Positions 7,384 to 9,563 of a stretch of 9,563 bases of DNA are shown in pieces (positions within the stretch are counted from its first letter, which is position 1; every line of letters begins with the position of its first letter). The DNA comes from Chloroflexota bacterium (GTDB lineage Bacteria; Chloroflexota; Dehalococcoidia; GIF9; UBA5629). The translations under genes and the position numbers were made by a program. The notes under the pieces are model-generated. The model was given only the letters and a program-made list of their open reading frames with translations. It did not search any database and was not told the DNA's origin. The stretch is taken from NCBI GenBank assembly GCA_020354105.1, contig CP070642.1, forward strand, positions 1,454,212 to 1,463,774, read 5' to 3'.

Positions 7384-8246
7384 AAATAGCTCTGAGTAAA
7401 CAGTGGTCATTTCTGGACTATATCACCGTCCTGAAGCCTGTAGAAACCAGCCTGCTCACCTTTATCGGCATTTTCTCGGCGATTATCGCTGCTGGAGGTT
7501 ATCCACCAGCAAATGTCGCAGTTCTCCTGCTAATTGCTCTCATTTTGGGCAGTGCCGGTTCCAATGGACTTACCAACTATCTCGACCGTGATGTTGACGC
7601 CTGCATGATGAGAACTTTTAATCGAGCCTTGCCCTCGAAGCGAATCGACCCTCCACAGAAAGCTCTACCACTTATTATCGGGCTTATCGCTGTCGGGTTA
7701 GTCTTAGCCTGGATATTGCACCCACTTTGCTTCCTGTTTGGCCTAATCGGCGTCATAGCCTCGTCGGTATGGCGCAAGACAATATCATGCACTTTTCTCG
7801 GCATTATCGCTGGCTGTAGCCCAGTGCTTATCGGCTGGTTTGCCATAGACCCGACATTCGATGCCACAATTCTTCTTTTATGCGGGCTGGTCGCCATCTG
7901 GACTCCTATTCATGTCTGGACCGTGATGATTGCCAATCGGGAAGATTACTTAAACGCCAATCTACGCTACTTCCCACTAAGCTGGCAGGTCAAGAACGTG
8001 GTAAAGATACTTTTCGGCTTATCCGTACTTCTCTATTTCATCTCCATTCTCCTCTATCTAGCCGCCGATTTTCACCTGATTTATCTGATTGTGGCCAACA
8101 CACTTGGCATCTTAATGATTTACGCCAATGGCCGCTTATTATTCTCTATGACATCGATAGCTGCCTGGCGAGTTTATAAGCTATCAGCTTTCCCTTATCT
8201 GGGCATAATTTTCCTGACCATGGGCATAGATATCTGGTTAGCATGA
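7380..8246 (+). CDS. ctaB: CtaB/CyoE-like (UbiA superfamily) prenyltransferase, putative heme O synthase
   Basis: Polytopic membrane protein of 288 residues with about eight or nine hydrophobic segments. Classical members farnesylate protoheme IX to heme O for heme-copper oxidases. The first Asp-rich prenyl-diphosphate site is clear: SNGLTNYLDRDVDACMMRT at 61-79 with N66, D69, D71 and D73, followed by NRALPS. CtaB-specific patterns also appear: WRKTISCTFLGIIAGCSPVLIGW at about 131-153 (canonical form: a TxxN..IGG..GA.PPLIGW run) and IWTPIHVW at 173-180. The second motif is divergent: REDYLNANLRYFPL at 187-200 replaces the usual DDY-xAG-PMLP. The start is TTG, overlapping the aroKB stop by 4 bases (TTGA), with a weak AAGGGA upstream; no ATG occurs before M76, inside the Asp-rich motif. 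No oxidase subunit, ctaA or ubiquinone gene adjoins it here, so heme O synthesis is inferred from family only. Another aromatic or heme-like acceptor is possible. Confidence 0.8.
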   Translation: MKIALSKQWSFLDYITVLKPVETSLLTFIGIFSAIIAAGGYPPANVAVLLLIALILGSAGSNGLTNYLDRDVDACMMRTFNRALPSKRIDPPQKALPLIIGLIAVGLVLAWILHPLCFLFGLIGVIASSVWRKTISCTFLGIIAGCSPVLIGWFAIDPTFDATILLLCGLVAIWTPIHVWTVMIANREDYLNANLRYFPLSWQVKNVVKILFGLSVLLYFISILLYLAADFHLIYLIVANTLGILMIYANGRLLFSMTSIAAWRVYKLSAFPYLGIIFLTMGIDIWLA

Positions 8247-9563
8247 ATATAGACTCTGATCTTATAGACACACTGGAATTTGCCTTTCATCCCAAAGCTA
8301 TTGCCGTAGCCGGAGCCTCAGAAGACCCTATGTCTTTCGGGCACCAGTTCCTGCGCCATCTTCTGGATTACGGTTATGACGGACATATTTATCCGGTAAA
8401 CCCAAATAGAGAATCCATCTTGGGTATTAAGGCTTACCCGAGCTTGAGCAGCATTCCGGGACAGGTTGATTACGTTATCTGTTGTCTTCCAGCATCTATG
8501 GTACTGGATTTGCTTGCCGAGTGTCCCGCCAAAGGAGTAAAGATTGTTCATCTTGTTACCGCCCGTCTTAGCGAGACAGGTCGAAAGGAAGCCATAGAGC
8601 TTGAAACCAAGATGCTACAGACAGCCAGAAAACTCAACATCCGACTCATCGGCCCGAACTGCATGGGGATTTACTATCCACGCGGCAGACTGACTCACAG
8701 CTACAACTTGCCCAAGGAGGCTGGACCTATTGGCGCCGTGTTTCAGAGCGGCGGTTCATCTACTTTGCTTGCCCGATACGGGGAGCTACGTGGTCTCCGT
8801 TTCAGCAAGGTTATCAGCTACGGCAATGCACTTGATATAGATGAAAGTGACCTCTTAAATTATCTGGCACAGGATGATGAGACTCAGATAATCGCTGCTT
8901 ATTTCGAAGGCGTCAAAGACGGCAGAAAGTTCATCAAAGCTTTAAATCATGCAGCAAGCATCAAGCCCGTTATCGCCATAAAGGGCGGGCGAGGCAAAGC
9001 CGGTTCTAAAGCTGTTGCCTCACATACCGCTGCCATTGCCGGTTCCACTCCCGTTTGGGAAACAGTATTCAAAAAGGCCGGGGTTACACCGGCTCAGGAC
9101 TTACGTGAGCTCGTTGACCTGCTGGTTGCCTTCTCCTTTCTACCTCCGATTATGGGATACAGGGTTGGTATACTTAGCGCCGGCGGTGGACTATCGGTAA
9201 TGTCGGCAGACATTTGCGAAGAGGCTGGGCTTACAGTGCCACCGATGCCACTTTCAATCAGGGAGGAATTGAAGAAAAAAGCACCTGAGATATGGGATTG
9301 GATAGGAAACCCGATTGACATCTCGATAATGAGCGCCGTATCCGCTGGTTTCTGCGAGATAATCAGAGTGCTGCCCACATTAATGGCAACCAGCCCTCAC
9401 TTTGATTTTCTTATCTCTGAGTTCAGCGATGACAACCCCTTCCTCACAGAGATATGGGCAGGCCTTGCCGGATATCAAACCAAAGCATATATCGAGCTAT
9501 ATAATAAGCAATTCAAGCCGATGATTGCCGTTGTGCACAGCGAAGCCGCAAGTAACAACCTGC
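8243..9563 (+). CDS. ADP-forming acetate/acyl-CoA synthetase, CoA-binding (alpha) portion, 3'-truncated
   Basis: The frame is open from an ATG overlapping the prenyltransferase stop (ATGA) to the window end, giving 440 codons. It belongs to the NDP-forming acyl-CoA synthetase family (Acd), which makes ATP and a free acid from acyl-CoA, ADP and phosphate, or runs in reverse. The CoA-binding Rossmann domain begins HPKAIAVAGASEDPMSFG at 16-33 and includes PVNPN and IGPNCMGI at 136-143. The second, succinyl-CoA-ligase-like domain has FQSGGSS at 167-173, a conserved Glu in YFEGVKDGRKF (E222), and the phospho-His loop ASHTAAIAGS with H261, the residue that carries phosphate in known Acd alpha subunits. 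A third subdomain contains MGYRVGILSAGGGLSV (304-319) and NPIDI (356-360). Stand-alone alpha subunits are about 460 residues and fused alpha-beta forms about 700; the cut prevents telling which this is. The acyl substrate cannot be read from sequence. Confidence 0.9.
   Translation, partial: MNIDSDLIDTLEFAFHPKAIAVAGASEDPMSFGHQFLRHLLDYGYDGHIYPVNPNRESILGIKAYPSLSSIPGQVDYVICCLPASMVLDLLAECPAKGVKIVHLVTARLSETGRKEAIELETKMLQTARKLNIRLIGPNCMGIYYPRGRLTHSYNLPKEAGPIGAVFQSGGSSTLLARYGELRGLRFSKVISYGNALDIDESDLLNYLAQDDETQIIAAYFEGVKDGRKFIKALNHAASIKPVIAIKGGRGKAGSKAVASHTAAIAGSTPVWETVFKKAGVTPAQDLRELVDLLVAFSFLPPIMGYRVGILSAGGGLSVMSADICEEAGLTVPPMPLSIREELKKKAPEIWDWIGNPIDISIMSAVSAGFCEIIRVLPTLMATSPHFDFLISEFSDDNPFLTEIWAGLAGYQTKAYIELYNKQFKPMIAVVHSEAASNNL

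Noticed and set aside
9015..9378. Short open frames on both strands near the right end (9015-9200 plus, 9094-9378 minus)
   Set aside because: The continuous acyl-CoA synthetase frame from 8243 covers this whole stretch, including the catalytic His loop at 9017-9046. The short frames have no independent support.

Overview
The window is a single, densely packed, plus-strand block of bacterial housekeeping and biosynthetic genes, cut at both ends. In order it holds alaS (5' end missing), ruvX/yqgF, aroE, a short sppA, aroC, a fused aroK-aroB gene, a CtaB/UbiA-type prenyltransferase gene, and the first 440 codons of an ADP-forming acyl-CoA synthetase (CoA-binding) gene that runs off the right edge. 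No RNA gene, insertion sequence, CRISPR array, long repeat or factor-independent terminator is visible.

The layout is that of one long operon. Every junction is either an overlap (4, 14, 4 and 4 bases) or a gap of 3, 6 or 23 bases, so no internal junction has room for a conventional promoter. Three overlaps are stop/start fusions of the type GTGA, TTGA and ATGA, and two of these use non-ATG starts. Only sppA has a textbook Shine-Dalgarno sequence (GGAGG). The one real gap, before aroC, holds a small perfect hairpin that touches the aroC ribosome binding site.

Functionally, aroE, aroC, aroK and aroB cover four of the seven shikimate-pathway steps: dehydroquinate synthesis, dehydroshikimate reduction, shikimate phosphorylation and chorismate formation. 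DAHP synthase (aroF/G), dehydroquinate dehydratase (aroD/Q) and EPSP synthase (aroA) are not here and must be encoded elsewhere if the pathway is complete. alaS and ruvX serve translation and nucleic-acid metabolism. sppA is a membrane-associated peptidase. The last two genes are a heme-O-synthase-like membrane prenyltransferase and a CoA-ligase subunit of a type common in anaerobes and archaea that make ATP from acyl-CoA.

The organism is a bacterium with roughly balanced base composition. The Cys-rich insertion in AlaRS, the alaS-ruvX-aro arrangement, the fused AroKB and the ADP-forming CoA ligase together suggest an anaerobic lineage, most plausibly a Chloroflexota/Dehalococcoidia-like organism. 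That is inference from remembered family patterns and was not tested by a search.

I found no convincing undescribed system. The points most worth a second look are the divergent CtaB-like protein coupled to the acyl-CoA synthetase, the AroK-AroB fusion, and the hairpin at the aroC start.
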